Shown: positions 27,204-37,824 of the stretch, piece after piece
Numbering within the stretch: position 1 is the stretch's first letter
Layout of the letters: each line of letters opens with the position of its first letter
NCBI GenBank assembly: GCA_944393175.1
Contig: CALXZH010000027.1
Location: 1 to 54,925, forward strand
DNA from: an uncultured Alphaproteobacteria bacterium
Lineage (GTDB): Bacteria; Pseudomonadota; Alphaproteobacteria; RF32; CAG-239
Length of the DNA stretch: 54,925 nucleotides
Reading direction: 5' to 3'
Translations under genes and position numbers: made by a program
The notes under the pieces: generated by a model
The model's input: the letters and a program-made list of their open reading frames with translations, nothing else
What the model was told of the DNA's origin: nothing
Database searches by the model: none

Positions 27204-29894
27204 TTAATTAGGTGTTTGATTGAGAGATTTTAGCTCGTAGAGCTTTTCTAATGCCTCACGCGGTGTGAGCTCGTCCGGGTTTAACTCATCAATGAATTTT
27301 GAAACTTCCGATTTTACTTCAACGACTTCTTCTTTCGGTTTCAATGCAGCAAACAAGGGCAAGTCATCTGCCAGTGCCGAAATGTTTTTTTGTTTGCCGG
27401 TGTGCTCTAATGAGTTCAAAACCTGTTCGGCACGTTTAATCACCACTTTCGGTAATCCTGCCAATTTGGCAACGTGGATACCATACGACCTATCAGCCGC
27501 CCCTTCGATTACCTCATGCAAAAAGATAACTTCATCATTGAACTCTTTGATTTTCATACAATGCAAGCTCATCTTATTGAGTTTTGACACCAAAGTGGTG
27601 AGCTCATGATAGTGGGTGGCAAACAAAGCCCGGCACCGATTGACCTCATGCAGATGTTCAATTACTGCCCAAGCGATTGACAAGCCATCAAAGGTGGCTG
27701 TGCCGCGGCCGATTTCATCCAAGATAACAAAAGAACGCTCATCGGCCTGATTCAAAATGCTGGCGGTTTCCACCATTTCAACCATAAAGGTTGAGCGGCC
27801 TCTGGCCAAGTCATCACTGGCGCCGACACGCGAAAAGATTTTATCGATAATACCGATATGCGCTGATTTGCACGGAACATAAGAGCCCATTTGCGCCATG
27901 ATGGCGATAATGGCATTTTGGCGCAGGAAAGTTGATTTACCGGCCATATTCGGTCCGGTTAAAAGCCATATTCGATTATTTTCATCTAAGGTACAGTTAT
28001 TGCCGACAAACGTGCCGTTATGCTCCTTTTTAATGGCATATTCAACTACGGGGTGTCGGCCCTCCTCCACCTCAAAGGCTAAAGAACTATCTAACTTGGG
28101 GCGTGTATAATCATTTTCAACCGCGAGGTCTGCCAAAGCGGCTCCGACATCTAACTCAGCCAAGGCTTTAGCCGTATGCGAAATATTGTCCGAAGCGATA
28201 ATGATTTCTTTGACCAGCTCATCATAGAGCTCTAATTCCATGGCTAAAGATTTTTCGGCGGCACCTCTGATATTATTCTCAAGCTCAGTTAACTCAACCG
28301 TGGTAAAGCGAGCGGCATTTAACACCGACTGACGATGGATAAAGTCCTTATTTTCAAGCAACTCGGTGGCATATTTGCTTTGAACCTCAATAAAATAGCC
28401 GATAACATTGTTGTATTTAATCTTCAAATTCGGAATATTGACAGCTTGGGCATATTTATTCTGCAAGTCCAAAATCAGCTTATGACTGTCTTCCTTCAGC
28501 GCTTTAATAGAATCTAAGGGTGGATAATAGCCTGCTTTAATAAAACCGCCATCGCGTGCCAGCAAGGGCAAGTCTTCTGCCAGAGCATTGGTGAGCATAT
28601 TGACCAAGTTGTCATATACACCTAATCTTTCAACGATTTCTTTTACGGCTTGAGGCAGACTTTCATCAAGGGAATCTGTTTGCTTATTAAAATTTGCCAA
28701 CAGATTTTTGAGCTTGGGCAGTGCCGTTAAAGTGGTGTTGATGTTGGCCATATCTCTCGGGCCGCCGCGACCGACGCTCAACCTGGAGACGGCTCGCTCC
28801 ATATCGGGGCAAGATTTCAAAATTTCGCGAATATCATCTCTTAAGCGGGGATAATTAATGAAAAATTCAATTACATCCAATCGCTGGTTAATCTCCGCCA
28901 AATCGACCAACGGGCTGGCAACTCGTCCGGCCAGCAAACGTCCGCCGCAAGCCGTGACCGTTCTATCCATAACCGATAAGAGTGTGGCCCCCTTATCTCC
29001 GGTCAGAGATTCCAGAAGTTCCAGATTTTTGCGGGTGGCGCCGTCAATTTCCATCACCTTGTTTTCATAAACCTTTATCGGTTTTTCTATCCTTGGCATT
29101 TGCCCTTTTTGAGTGTTTTCGACATAGTCAAGCAAAATGCCGGCGGCGGTTGTTTCCGCCCGACTGAAATTGCCAAAGGCATCCAAAGTCTCAACTTTAA
29201 AAATTTCCTGCAAGCGTTTTTTAGCATTTTCACTATTAAATCTGGCTTGCGGCAAAACCGAGAGCTTTTCACGATATTCGTTTAAGATATTAAAAATGCG
29301 TGGATTTTGCAAATAACTGTCCGAGACCAAAATTTCGACCGGACTTAGGCGCGCTAAGGTAGAACTCAAGACGACCGCTTCTTCTTTGTCTTTGAGGTTG
29401 AGTTCTTGCGTATAAAAATCACCCGTAGATAAATCCAACCAAGAAAGCCCCAAAGTATCGTTTAATTTGGCAAGGCTTAAAATAAAATTGTTACGTTTGG
29501 ATTCAAGGAGGTTGTCTTCGGTTAGGGTTCCGGGTGTGACCAGACGAATGACCTCGCGGCGGACAACAGATTTGTAGCCCCGCTTTTTGGCTTCTTTCGG
29601 GTCTTCGGTTTGCTCACAAATTGCAACCTTATACCCCTGACGAATTAATTTGGCCAAATAACTCTCATAGGCATGGAAAGGGACACCACACATCGGCACA
29701 TCTTCCCCTTCATATTTGCCACGCTTGGTCAAGGCAATGTCTAGTGCTTTTGAAGCTGTCAGCGCATCATCAAAAAACATTTCATAAAAGTCACCCATGC
29801 GGTAAAACAATAAATAATCTTTATGTTGGGCCTTTATTTCAAGATATTGCGCCATCATCGGCGTTACGGAAGATGAAGAGATATTTTCTGTCAT
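27204..29894 (-). CDS. mutS: DNA mismatch repair protein MutS
   Basis: An 896-residue MutS. The mismatch-reading domain starts with [20 protein letters not shown] and contains the Phe-x-Glu motif in GDFYEMFF. The ATPase part has Walker [32 protein letters not shown], the Walker [20 protein letters not shown], and ATHYHELT. The C-terminal dimerisation tail '[18 protein letters not shown]' is present. All key residues are intact. No clear Shine-Dalgarno sequence is seen before the ATG. It shares a divergent 93-base region with the sensor kinase and is followed directly by two unknown envelope genes. Confidence 0.98.
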   Translation of the reverse strand: MTENISSSSVTPMMAQYLEIKAQHKDYLLFYRMGDFYEMFFDDALTASKALDIALTKRGKYEGEDVPMCGVPFHAYESYLAKLIRQGYKVAICEQTEDPKEAKKRGYKSVVRREVIRLVTPGTLTEDNLLESKRNNFILSLAKLNDTLGLSWLDLSTGDFYTQELNLKDKEEAVVLSSTLARLSPVEILVSDSYLQNPRIFNILNEYREKLSVLPQARFNSENAKKRLQEIFKVETLDAFGNFSRAETTAAGILLDYVENTQKGQMPRIEKPIKVYENKVMEIDGATRKNLELLESLTGDKGATLLSVMDRTVTACGGRLLAGRVASPLVDLAEINQRLDVIEFFINYPRLRDDIREILKSCPDMERAVSRLSVGRGGPRDMANINTTLTALPKLKNLLANFNKQTDSLDESLPQAVKEIVERLGVYDNLVNMLTNALAEDLPLLARDGGFIKAGYYPPLDSIKALKEDSHKLILDLQNKYAQAVNIPNLKIKYNNVIGYFIEVQSKYATELLENKDFIHRQSVLNAARFTTVELTELENNIRGAAEKSLAMELELYDELVKEIIIASDNISHTAKALAELDVGAALADLAVENDYTRPKLDSSLAFEVEEGRHPVVEYAIKKEHNGTFVGNNCTLDENNRIWLLTGPNMAGKSTFLRQNAIIAIMAQMGSYVPCKSAHIGIIDKIFSRVGASDDLARGRSTFMVEMVETASILNQADERSFVILDEIGRGTATFDGLSIAWAVIEHLHEVNRCRALFATHYHELTTLVSKLNKMSLHCMKIKEFNDEVIFLHEVIEGAADRSYGIHVAKLAGLPKVVIKRAEQVLNSLEHTGKQKNISALADDLPLFAALKPKEEVVEVKSEVSKFIDELNPDELTPREALEKLYELKSLNQTPN

Positions 29895-29987
29895 TTTTTT
29901 GCAATTATTTAGTAAATTTAAACTATCTGTATAATAGTATAATTTTAGAGTTCGTCCAGATTTTTTTAGTATTTATGGGACAAGAAG

Positions 29988-31409
29988 ATGTTTAAGAAAT
30001 GTAATACCGCTTATCAATTTGAAAAAAACAATAAATTTGCCGACCGTGTTTTGGTGTTGTCTTTTCCTCCGGCTTTGGTCTTTATCATGCTGGTGACATT
30101 AAAGATGCTGACACCGTCAATGGCTGTTATTTCTTATGCAACAATTATCTTATTTAATATTGTTTTTTTATTGCCGCTGTCGTTTGAAATGCAACAGTTG
30201 AAAAACTATGTGAAAAGTTTTTCTGCGGGACAGGCTCCGGATAATGACATTGATGTATCAGAGAAAGATGCAAAAGAAATTGTTGAAGCCGTGAATGCAA
30301 TGCATCGTTTTTGGGCCGAAAAGACCGACACTTTGGAAGCGCAAACCATTTCTGATACTGCCGTACTTGATACCCTGCCCGACCCTATCATGATGATAGA
30401 CCGCGACGGGAACATTATCGGGGCAAACTTATCTTCCCGAAATTTATTCGGCAGTAATATTACCGATAAAAATGTTGAGCAAATTATTTCTTCAAATAAC
30501 TTTATTGAAGCGGTTTCAAGAGTTCTAAAAAAAGAAAGCGAATCGGAAAACCTGATTTTTTACATCAAAAAACCCGTGGAACAAAAACTCTATGCCCATA
30601 TTAAACAGCTGCCTTATCTGTCTAAAGGTCGAGCCGTGGCGGTCATTTCACTTTATGATATGACTAAAGCTATGAAAATTGAAAAAATGCAATCTGATTT
30701 CGTTGCTAATGCCAGCCATGAATTAAGAACGCCTTTAGCTATTATCTCCGGGTTTATCGAAACTCTCCGCACTACCGCAAAAGATGACGCTGAAGCCAGA
30801 GAAAAGTTTTTGAAAATTATGCAGGAGCAAACTGATTATATGTCGTCTTTGATTGAAAATTTACTCTCCCTTTCTAAGATTGAAATGAGCCAAGATACTT
30901 TACCTGACGAAAAAGTAGATGTGGCTAAAATTATCGGCGATGTAGCAAACGCTCTTACCATGAAAGCAAAAGACAGAGAAATTAATATTCATACCTTTAT
31001 TGAATCTGATTTACCGCAAATAACCGCTGACGGGCATCAGGTAAAACAAGTTATTCAAAATCTGGCTGACAATGCCGTAAAATACGGTGTCGCCAAAAGC
31101 GATTTATTGATTAAAGCCAGAATTGTTGATGCTATTCCTCCTTCTAAGAGTTTTAAGGTGGCAACCGGAAAAGCCGTGGCCGTTTCCGTCAACAATAAAG
31201 GGCCTAAAATTGCTCCAGAAAATTTAGCGCGTTTGACCGAACGTTTTTACCGTATGCAAGAACATAAAGATTTAAATATCAAAGGTACCGGTTTAGGTTT
31301 GTCTATTGCAAAACATATTATTCTTCGACACAAGGGGAATTTAACGGTTACTTCTACCGCGTATAACGGAACCACTTTTACCATATACTTACCCGTTTCA
31401 TTTGATTAA
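29988..31409 (+). CDS. PhoR-like membrane sensor histidine kinase
   Basis: A 473-residue kinase. Two membrane helices (about 22-43 and 45-65) with almost no periplasmic loop are followed by a linker, a PAS domain (about 118-225: TLPDPIMMIDRDGNIIGANL), the HisKA box FVANASHELRTPLAIISGF with the phospho-acceptor His, and HATPase motifs N (QNLADNAVKYGV), G1 and G2 (GTGLGLSIAKHI). Architecture matches PhoR, which senses phosphate state through PstSCAB-PhoU. No response regulator, pst or phoU gene is adjacent, so the partner is unknown and phoR is not assigned. A terminator follows. Confidence 0.9.
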   Translation: MFKKCNTAYQFEKNNKFADRVLVLSFPPALVFIMLVTLKMLTPSMAVISYATIILFNIVFLLPLSFEMQQLKNYVKSFSAGQAPDNDIDVSEKDAKEIVEAVNAMHRFWAEKTDTLEAQTISDTAVLDTLPDPIMMIDRDGNIIGANLSSRNLFGSNITDKNVEQIISSNNFIEAVSRVLKKESESENLIFYIKKPVEQKLYAHIKQLPYLSKGRAVAVISLYDMTKAMKIEKMQSDFVANASHELRTPLAIISGFIETLRTTAKDDAEAREKFLKIMQEQTDYMSSLIENLLSLSKIEMSQDTLPDEKVDVAKIIGDVANALTMKAKDREINIHTFIESDLPQITADGHQVKQVIQNLADNAVKYGVAKSDLLIKARIVDAIPPSKSFKVATGKAVAVSVNNKGPKIAPENLARLTERFYRMQEHKDLNIKGTGLGLSIAKHIILRHKGNLTVTSTAYNGTTFTIYLPVSFD

Positions 31410-31413
31410 TTTT

Positions 31414-31443
31414 AAAGCCTCTCTTCCGAGAGGCTTTTGTTTA
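31414..31443. terminator. Terminator between the kinase gene and the convergent Cys-rich gene
   Basis: AAAGCCTCTC-TTCC-GAGAGGCTTT is followed by TGTTTAAT on the plus strand. The minus-strand gene ends inside its right edge. It is one of the AAGCCTCTC-type terminators. Confidence 0.8.
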
Positions 31444-32259
31444 ATAATGGAGAACCGGACGAACAAAGGCATAGTTATAGCTCTTACCGCCGTTGGTCAT
31501 AGGACCAATAGGCATACCAAAACTCCACGCATTAGCATAACTGCTCTCAGTAGAGGACCAATAAAAAGCGTTTTGCAACTGGCTAGCTCCTTTCGAGGAC
31601 AACAATAACAATATGGTGTTTATAGCGCTATTATTGCTAGAGATGATATTTAAATCTCTCAGACTTGGTAAAAACCACTTTTCTGCTTTGCAAAAATCAG
31701 CACTACAACCTGACGGGTAGTAAGCACTGACCGCATTGGCTGCGTATGCTGTTCCATTACAAGTACTCGCTAGCATCGCATTCGTATTGGCTCTGCCATC
31801 TGTTCCGCAGGTTGTAATAACCGTATCGGTAGTAGTACAATTCTCCAAATTCAGCGTATCACAAGCAGTAGCAGACCAAGACATAGACTCACTTCCTGCA
31901 CTGCCATCTTTTTTGACATCTGTTAGAGCTACAGCCAAACGATTTTCAACATCAAAGACAATGGCTATAGGCTTGACACTTTGCGGAAGATTAACTGCAT
32001 CGTAGCATTTTTTATCATTTCCCAGAACATCTCCTACCTCACATGTGGACTTATATAAGTTGGGCTTACAGAACAATTTTGAAGTATCTGTAGGGCAACG
32101 TACAAAATGTGTCCCTTCACAATCTGCTTCGGTCATGGTATACCCTAAAGCGGAGCAATCCGGTGTAGCGTAACAGTCTAGATTGGAAGCTTTTGCTGGT
32201 GAACTTATTAAAATTAAACTTAGGAAACTATAAAGACATTGTTTTATTTGAGTATGCAT
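31441..32259 (-). CDS. Exported Cys-rich protein with DUF1566-like C-terminal domain
   Basis: A 272-residue protein with signal peptide (about 1-25, LYSFLSLILISSPAKAS). Fourteen or so Cys residues lie mainly between 30 and 195, such as CYATPDCSALGYTMTEADC, and imply disulfides. The C-terminal part (WFLPSLRDLNII ... FYWSSTESSYANAWSF ... YAFVRPV) matches the pattern of DUF1566/Lcl domains related to the C-type-lectin/FGE fold. A surface or periplasmic binding role is likely; the ligand is unknown. The ATG at 32259 is chosen because GAGGT lies 6 bases upstream; that sequence overlaps an ATG 12 bases earlier. Confidence 0.8.
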   Translation of the reverse strand: MHTQIKQCLYSFLSLILISSPAKASNLDCYATPDCSALGYTMTEADCEGTHFVRCPTDTSKLFCKPNLYKSTCEVGDVLGNDKKCYDAVNLPQSVKPIAIVFDVENRLAVALTDVKKDGSAGSESMSWSATACDTLNLENCTTTDTVITTCGTDGRANTNAMLASTCNGTAYAANAVSAYYPSGCSADFCKAEKWFLPSLRDLNIISSNNSAINTILLLLSSKGASQLQNAFYWSSTESSYANAWSFGMPIGPMTNGGKSYNYAFVRPVLHY

Positions 32260-32365
32260 TATAGACCTCATATATAATCAAAACCTAATAATACACTATC
32301 ATAGATTGCATAAATAGTCAATATATTATAATTCATCCTTTTTATTTTGGCTAAAATTCATAATT

Positions 32366-32393
32366 AAAAAGCCTCTCATCAGAGAGGCTTTTG
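32366..32393. terminator. Terminator of the nuoLMN-birA-rnj operon
   Basis: AAAAGCCTCTC-ATCA-GAGAGGCTTTT, with TTTTTAATT on the minus strand, directly after the RNase J stop. It is nearly identical to the terminators at 191-227 and 31414-31443. Confidence 0.85.
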
Positions 32394-32395
32394 TT

Positions 32396-34216
32396 TTATT
32401 CGGGATTATATAAAATTTCGGGCTTTTCTTCCCAGTTTTCTTCAGATGTTTCTTGCGTCATATCAAACTTAATTTCTTCATCTGCTGATGGTCTTTTATA
32501 AAAATGCATAAATGTGACAGGCTTTATTCCCGTGGCATTAAAGACTTTTTTCCTAATTTTGGCTGCGATATAGTCTTTAAGCGCATGAGCATGGTAGTTG
32601 ACTTTGACAACCTCTTGAGGAATTGCCTGCAACATATCTTGTTTTATGTCCTCGGCAAGAGCCTTAAAATCATCTTCTTCCAAAATGTCTATGGAGGTGA
32701 TTTGCAAGTCTTCTACTTGCCAATTTTCATCCAATACCACCGTGATAAACAAACTGCAATTATAGGCTATGCGACGACGATTTTTTACCAATTGCGAGTT
32801 TAGGCTGATTAGTTTTTTTCTATCAAAACCCAATTCATCGGTCGGCACCTCGCCTATAATTTCAGCCTTATCGGAATGGACTAAAACAACATCCCCGTCA
32901 CGGACGATTAAAACCTGATTAACCCCGCAATCTAATTCTTCGGTAAATCTTTTTTGCTGTCTGATAGCCCTTTTATCTCCGTGAACCGGAATTACCACCT
33001 TGGGACGTATTAACGAAAACATCTTTTTTATATCTTCTTTGGTTCCGTGCCCTGAGGTATGCACCATATACTCTTCGGACGAGATTACCTCTACTCCGGC
33101 GTCTCGTAATTTTTCTTGCATCCGTTCTATTTTTTCTTCATTACCGGGGATAATTTGCGATGAAAAGATTATCGCATCCCCCTTGCCTAACTTAATATCT
33201 TTATTTTCGCCGTTGACAATACGGGTCAGTCCGCTGCGATAATTGCCTTGCGAACCGGCACAGATATAGAGCATTTTATCCAGCGGAATATCCATGGCCT
33301 GTTTGGCCTCGACATAATAAGGAACATCTTTTAAAATTCCGCATTCCTTGGCTATGTTCATATTTTGAATTAAGCTCATTCCGGCTATAACAGGTGTGCG
33401 TCCACTGGCGTGTGCCGCCAAAATTAAGCTTTCCATACGGGCTACGTTTGAGGCAAAACAAGTTGCCACCAACGTATTTTTAAACCTCGGCATTAATTCT
33501 ATTAAGCTTTGTCTTATTTCCATTTCAGATGGCTGCGCTACTCCGTGTGCCATATGTATGGAATCTCCGACATATAAATCTATGCCCTGATTGCCTATTT
33601 CTTCCAAACGCTTATATGATGTTTGTAAAAAGTCTATATTGCCATCATCAAAACGCCAATCCGTGGCGTGAAAAACAGTACCGTATTTCGTTTTGATTCT
33701 TAGAGCTGAATTCTCCGGTAATGAGTGGACTACAGGGACATATTCGACCTCAAAATTTGATAACTTTACCAAAGGCTGCTCATTAACCGAGATTAGCTCA
33801 ACCTCTCCTTCTAAACCATATTCTCTCAATCTGGGTAAGATATGTCCGATGGTGAAATCCGTTGCATAGACCGGACATCTTAATTTTGGCCATATATGCG
33901 CTATTGCTCCAAAGTGGTCCTCATGGGAATGAGTAATAAACATTGCTTCTATGCAATCTTTATAATTTTCAAGCCAACTTGGATCTGCTAAGCCTAATTC
34001 CATTCCCGGAAAATCATCATTCAAAAAGTCATAACCGGCATCAACTACAATTATTTTTCCTTCGGAAATATAGGCATACATATTCATGCCGACTTTTTCG
34101 GCGCCGCCAAGCGCAATAAAGTAAAAGCCCTCTTGTTGCAAAAAAGGCGGTAATTCTGCACTGCTTTGTGTTTCAGTTTGTATTTCGTTTTGATTTAATT
34201 GTTCTTCTTCACTCAT
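32396..34216 (-). CDS. rnj: Ribonuclease J
   Basis: A 606-residue metallo-beta-lactamase/beta-CASP nuclease with 5'-3' exo- and endoribonuclease activity. Motifs: GGAEKVGMNMYAY near the start, the zinc site THSHEDHFGAIAH, HATDWRFDD, the beta-CASP segments, and VHTSGHGTKEDIKKMF with VIPVHGDKRAI. A C-terminal domain of about 100 residues ends in an acidic tail. RNase J replaces or complements RNase E functions in many Alphaproteobacteria. Its start overlaps the birA 3' end by 8 bases. The nuoN-birA-rnj order is a known alphaproteobacterial arrangement. Confidence 0.95.
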   Translation of the reverse strand: MSEEEQLNQNEIQTETQSSAELPPFLQQEGFYFIALGGAEKVGMNMYAYISEGKIIVVDAGYDFLNDDFPGMELGLADPSWLENYKDCIEAMFITHSHEDHFGAIAHIWPKLRCPVYATDFTIGHILPRLREYGLEGEVELISVNEQPLVKLSNFEVEYVPVVHSLPENSALRIKTKYGTVFHATDWRFDDGNIDFLQTSYKRLEEIGNQGIDLYVGDSIHMAHGVAQPSEMEIRQSLIELMPRFKNTLVATCFASNVARMESLILAAHASGRTPVIAGMSLIQNMNIAKECGILKDVPYYVEAKQAMDIPLDKMLYICAGSQGNYRSGLTRIVNGENKDIKLGKGDAIIFSSQIIPGNEEKIERMQEKLRDAGVEVISSEEYMVHTSGHGTKEDIKKMFSLIRPKVVIPVHGDKRAIRQQKRFTEELDCGVNQVLIVRDGDVVLVHSDKAEIIGEVPTDELGFDRKKLISLNSQLVKNRRRIAYNCSLFITVVLDENWQVEDLQITSIDILEEDDFKALAEDIKQDMLQAIPQEVVKVNYHAHALKDYIAAKIRKKVFNATGIKPVTFMHFYKRPSADEEIKFDMTQETSEENWEEKPEILYNPE

Positions 34217-34952
34217 TGACTATTTGCTTTCTTTGGGGATAGAAAACATCTCCCGCATATATTTTTTTGATACCCGTTCTCGTGTTTAATAACAAGGCTC
34301 CTTGCTCATCTACTCCCGTGAACACGCCTTCGGTGTCTTCATTATCCAAATGAACAACAATCGCCTCATTCAGTCCTTTGGCATGGGTAAGCCACTCTTG
34401 TTTTATCGGCTCAAAGCCATCATTTTGCCAAATGCCATAATAAGAATTAAAATTGTCGATATAACTTCTTAAAAAGTCCAGCCGGTCTACTTCAACGCCT
34501 TCTTCGTGCAAGCTGGTGCATGGATATATCATATTTACCAAGTTAGGTGAAATTTTGATATTTACACCTATACCTATAATTAAATATTTTCCTTCACCTT
34601 TTTCAAGCAACATGCCCGAAACTTTTTTATCATTGACCAAAACGTCATTCGGCCATTTTAGTTTGACGTCCAACAAAGGATTTAAATCTTGAATCGTGCG
34701 CCATAAGCTCAATGTGGAAATAAAAACTAAGGCACCTATCGCATTTAGGTCACATTCAAGGCCTTGAGAAAAAAACAAATTGCCGTCCAAACCTATCCAT
34801 GTGCGCCCTCTGCGGCCACGGCCATTGATTTGTCTTTGGGCCGAAATAATTACCTTTTCACCGATAATATTTTCACTTAATTTTTTGACTTCGTCATTGG
34901 TGCTGCCTACTTCTTCCATATCGTGCAACATCCACTCGCCGATATATTCCAT
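34209..34952 (-). CDS. birA: Biotin--[acetyl-CoA-carboxylase] ligase, short form
   Basis: A 247-residue biotin protein ligase that biotinylates the carboxyl carrier protein. Visible are STNDEVKKL, the biotinyl-AMP loop GRGRRGRTW, KWPNDVLVNDKKVSGMLLE and a C-terminal SH3-like domain (EGVFTGVDEQGALLL). There is no N-terminal helix-turn-helix, so it is a monofunctional enzyme and not a repressor. AAGGA precedes the start. It is coupled to nuoN (9-base gap) and rnj. Confidence 0.94.
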   Translation of the reverse strand: MEYIGEWMLHDMEEVGSTNDEVKKLSENIIGEKVIISAQRQINGRGRRGRTWIGLDGNLFFSQGLECDLNAIGALVFISTLSLWRTIQDLNPLLDVKLKWPNDVLVNDKKVSGMLLEKGEGKYLIIGIGVNIKISPNLVNMIYPCTSLHEEGVEVDRLDFLRSYIDNFNSYYGIWQNDGFEPIKQEWLTHAKGLNEAIVVHLDNEDTEGVFTGVDEQGALLLNTRTGIKKIYAGDVFYPQRKQIVNE

Positions 34953-34961
34953 TATTTTTCC

Positions 34962-36386
34962 TTATAAAACGGTTGTCAGTAACGGCTCCGCATCATGCAA
35001 GAGATAACTCGGATTTAAGATGGAAATTATGACCAAAAGCAGATTGATTGTCAGGCATATATATACCCCTTTATCCACCCGGTCAAAGCCTCCTTCACTC
35101 GCGTCAAAATATATGGTCTTAATGATATTTAAAAATGCATAAGCCATAAGAAGCGTTGCCATTAGCAATAAACTTATAAAAACATAACTTCCCTGAACAA
35201 TCAAGTAATTAATTATGGAAAGTTTGCCCAAAAAGCCCAACATCGGCGGCGTGCCCAATAAAGATACCAGAAAAATTAAAAATGAAGCAGAAGCGTAAGG
35301 AATAATATTTGACATGCCCGACAAGCTTGAAATTTCCGTTAAATATTCTCCTTTGCGCTTGAATGAATAAAATACCGTGTATATTCCAAACAACGCCAAC
35401 AAGTAAACAATTAAGCAGACAAAGCCCGTAAATATGCCCTTGGCATTGAAATCAGCTATGCAGAGCAATACCGCGCCCAAATTATATAAGGTGACATATG
35501 AAAACATTTTTTTGAGATTGTTTTCTCCGTTTGCGCCCACCGCTCCCAACAAAACGGATAAAACGGCACATCCAGTTACAAAGAGGTGCAATGTATCATA
35601 TAAAGGATAAAATACATTATATAATACATTGATTAAAATCGATAAATACGCAACCGGCGGAATAAAGCTTAAGTACATACTCACCGGTAAAATAGAGACC
35701 GATTGAACATTGGCAAACCAAAAATGAAATGGTGCAATACCCAACATATAAAATATGGCTATGATAATTAAGACAACCGATAAATATTCTTTAAAACTCG
35801 GATTGGTGATTTGGGCATAGGCTTTTTTGGCCGCGGCAAAGTCAAACGAAATACCGTTGGCGTGCATTAAATACAGTCCGGAAATACAAAAGATATTCAT
35901 TAAAATAAAACCTATAATATATCGTTTGATGATGGGGGCGGATTCTTCCTCTGCGGGATAGAGCCTGATAAAAAGCAGATTAAGTAAAAAAGCAATATTC
36001 AAACACCCAAACATTACCAGTAAGTTTTGCGCCGAAATGCTCAAAGACAACAACAAAACCGATAACGTGGCCGATAAGCAGAAACTTAAACTGGAACGAT
36101 TTTTATTCAAAAACCATTTACAACCCAAATAAAGCGATACCAGAGCAAAAATATCCATCAAAACCTTACTGGCTGTTGTATAAGGCGTATTTTTGATATA
36201 TGCGGGGAAGAAGCTTTGATTATAAAAAATAATACTCAAAATCATACTCAAAAAAATTACGATTTTGGTAATGGTAAAATATGTTTTGGGTGTGGCCGTC
36301 CGACGAAAATGCGCCGTCAGCATCATTATCAGGCACCCTAAAACCAGTGATATTTCAGGCAACATACTGATATAATACGCCTTCAT
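34962..36386 (-). CDS. nuoN: NADH-quinone oxidoreductase subunit N (divergent)
   Basis: A 474-residue, roughly 13-14-helix antiporter-like subunit of complex I. Recognisable parts are NLLVMFGCLN (residues 121-130), GIAPFHFWFANV (216-227), NNLKKMFSYVTLYNLG (289-304) and LLGTPPMLGFLGKLSI (376-391). By hand alignment the conserved Glu of helix 5 is Asn130, the Lys before PFH is Met214, and the next helix Lys is Pro244; Lys292 and Lys388 remain. AGGAGG precedes the start by 6 bases. Loss of three proton-path residues is unusual; see findings. Gene order with nuoM and nuoL supports the assignment. Confidence 0.85.
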   Translation of the reverse strand: MKAYYISMLPEISLVLGCLIMMLTAHFRRTATPKTYFTITKIVIFLSMILSIIFYNQSFFPAYIKNTPYTTASKVLMDIFALVSLYLGCKWFLNKNRSSLSFCLSATLSVLLLSLSISAQNLLVMFGCLNIAFLLNLLFIRLYPAEEESAPIIKRYIIGFILMNIFCISGLYLMHANGISFDFAAAKKAYAQITNPSFKEYLSVVLIIIAIFYMLGIAPFHFWFANVQSVSILPVSMYLSFIPPVAYLSILINVLYNVFYPLYDTLHLFVTGCAVLSVLLGAVGANGENNLKKMFSYVTLYNLGAVLLCIADFNAKGIFTGFVCLIVYLLALFGIYTVFYSFKRKGEYLTEISSLSGMSNIIPYASASFLIFLVSLLGTPPMLGFLGKLSIINYLIVQGSYVFISLLLMATLLMAYAFLNIIKTIYFDASEGGFDRVDKGVYICLTINLLLVIISILNPSYLLHDAEPLLTTVL

Positions 36387-36387
36387 T

Positions 36388-37821
36388 CTATCCTCCTATA
36401 AACCATAAAGGATTAATAAACGTAACAATGAGTAATCCCGACAAAAATATTAGCCAGCTAAACATTTTGGCTGATATATCCATTATACAAACCGTATCTT
36501 CCGTGATATTTGAGTTATCCTTAAATACATAAAGTTCTTGTATTAGTGCGCCGGCAACCAGCAGAAGCGCAAGCATTATTAAAATACCTAATCGTATGTT
36601 GTAACTGAACAAATGCGATAAAATTACAAAATTATTCAAAAACATTGAGGATACCGGCATCCCTACCGCCGCTAAAACCAAAAATGAGTAGATAAATGAG
36701 AGTTTGGGCACTCGGCACAAAATACCATGGGCGCCAATGGATTTGTCATCTTGCTCATCTTCCAAATAAGCGGTCAACATCTCCAGCGTAGAGGTGATGA
36801 TGATAAATGCAAATAAAGAAAAACCAATATTTATCAAAATCTTATCAATCGGCAGTAAGGCTCCCAACATATACATGATATAATATACCGTCATAAATGA
36901 AAAAATTTTATACTGCACATCCTTATTTATCAGTCCGATGAGCGCAATAAACAACATACTGATTATGGCAATGATTTCCAAAATATAAAAATAGTAACTA
37001 ACGTTGTCGGGCGCAGCTTCGGGACAGTAGCGTATAAAACCGTATACTCCGGTTAAGGGTATCAGATTAACAATGTTAAACACCAACGGGCTGCGTACTG
37101 CCGAGTTAATGGAGGATATCCAATAGTGGAACGGCCATATCGGGATGCGAGATAAGAAAGAGATAAATATGGCTCCCCAAACACATAGCTCCAATTTTGG
37201 ACTTAAATCAAGTCTGCTGACGGCTGAAAGTGAAATGCTGTGGCCTTCATGATTATATAACACTGCCGTAGCAATGAACAAGAAGACCGCACCCAAAAAA
37301 TTATAGATGAAAAAGCGGGAGACAATGACTTGGCGTTTGATGTCGCCGAAAATGCCTATCAATAGGAATAGAGGCAAGAGCATGGCCTCAAAAAAGATAT
37401 AAAACGAATAAATATCTGCCGATATAAAGAGACCGTTTATCATGGCCAAAAAAAGAAGGCTTAACGCATAGAGCGATTTTTTGGCTTGGTCGCGTCGACG
37501 AATGCCTGCTAAACCTATGATAAGAGAAATATGAATTGCGGCGATTAACAGAAGCGAAAACATATCTATCCCAAAGACCAAATCAATCTTCGGATATGGC
37601 AGCCAATTATATGTTTCTAAAAGTTGAAGACCTCTTTTGTCCGTATCCAAATTCAGAGCTATGCGCCAAAGCAAAAATAAATTTGATACCAAGGTTAAAA
37701 TCGTGACGCTGAAAACATTGCGCCCTCCGGTGGTGTCATCATCTTTGGCCAGCAAGGTAAACAAAAAGCCTATGAGCGGAACGGCAATCAAAACCGATAA
37801 CGGGGTTAAAAGCGTATTCAT
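36388..37821 (-). CDS. nuoM: NADH-quinone oxidoreductase subunit M (divergent)
   Basis: A 477-residue antiporter-like subunit with about 14 helices. The helix-5 motif YIFFEAMLLPLFLLIGIFG keeps its Glu145. The usual 'KMPxxPLHxWLPDAH' reads SRIPIWPFHYWISSIN, so Lys has become Arg225. The next-helix Lys is Leu256, and the 'NFVGEF' motif of the discontinuous helix reads MFLNNF (Glu to Asn397). The His-rich helix motifs are gone. GGGAGA precedes the ATG; the stop is one base before nuoN. It is placed in the family by overall pattern and context, with most proton-path residues replaced. Confidence 0.83.
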   Translation of the reverse strand: MNTLLTPLSVLIAVPLIGFLFTLLAKDDDTTGGRNVFSVTILTLVSNLFLLWRIALNLDTDKRGLQLLETYNWLPYPKIDLVFGIDMFSLLLIAAIHISLIIGLAGIRRRDQAKKSLYALSLLFLAMINGLFISADIYSFYIFFEAMLLPLFLLIGIFGDIKRQVIVSRFFIYNFLGAVFLFIATAVLYNHEGHSISLSAVSRLDLSPKLELCVWGAIFISFLSRIPIWPFHYWISSINSAVRSPLVFNIVNLIPLTGVYGFIRYCPEAAPDNVSYYFYILEIIAIISMLFIALIGLINKDVQYKIFSFMTVYYIMYMLGALLPIDKILINIGFSLFAFIIITSTLEMLTAYLEDEQDDKSIGAHGILCRVPKLSFIYSFLVLAAVGMPVSSMFLNNFVILSHLFSYNIRLGILIMLALLLVAGALIQELYVFKDNSNITEDTVCIMDISAKMFSWLIFLSGLLIVTFINPLWFIGG

Positions 37822-37824
37822 CTG

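Noticed and set aside
29988..31409. Naming the sensor kinase phoR outright
   Set aside because: Architecture fits, but phoB, pst and phoU are absent from the neighbourhood.
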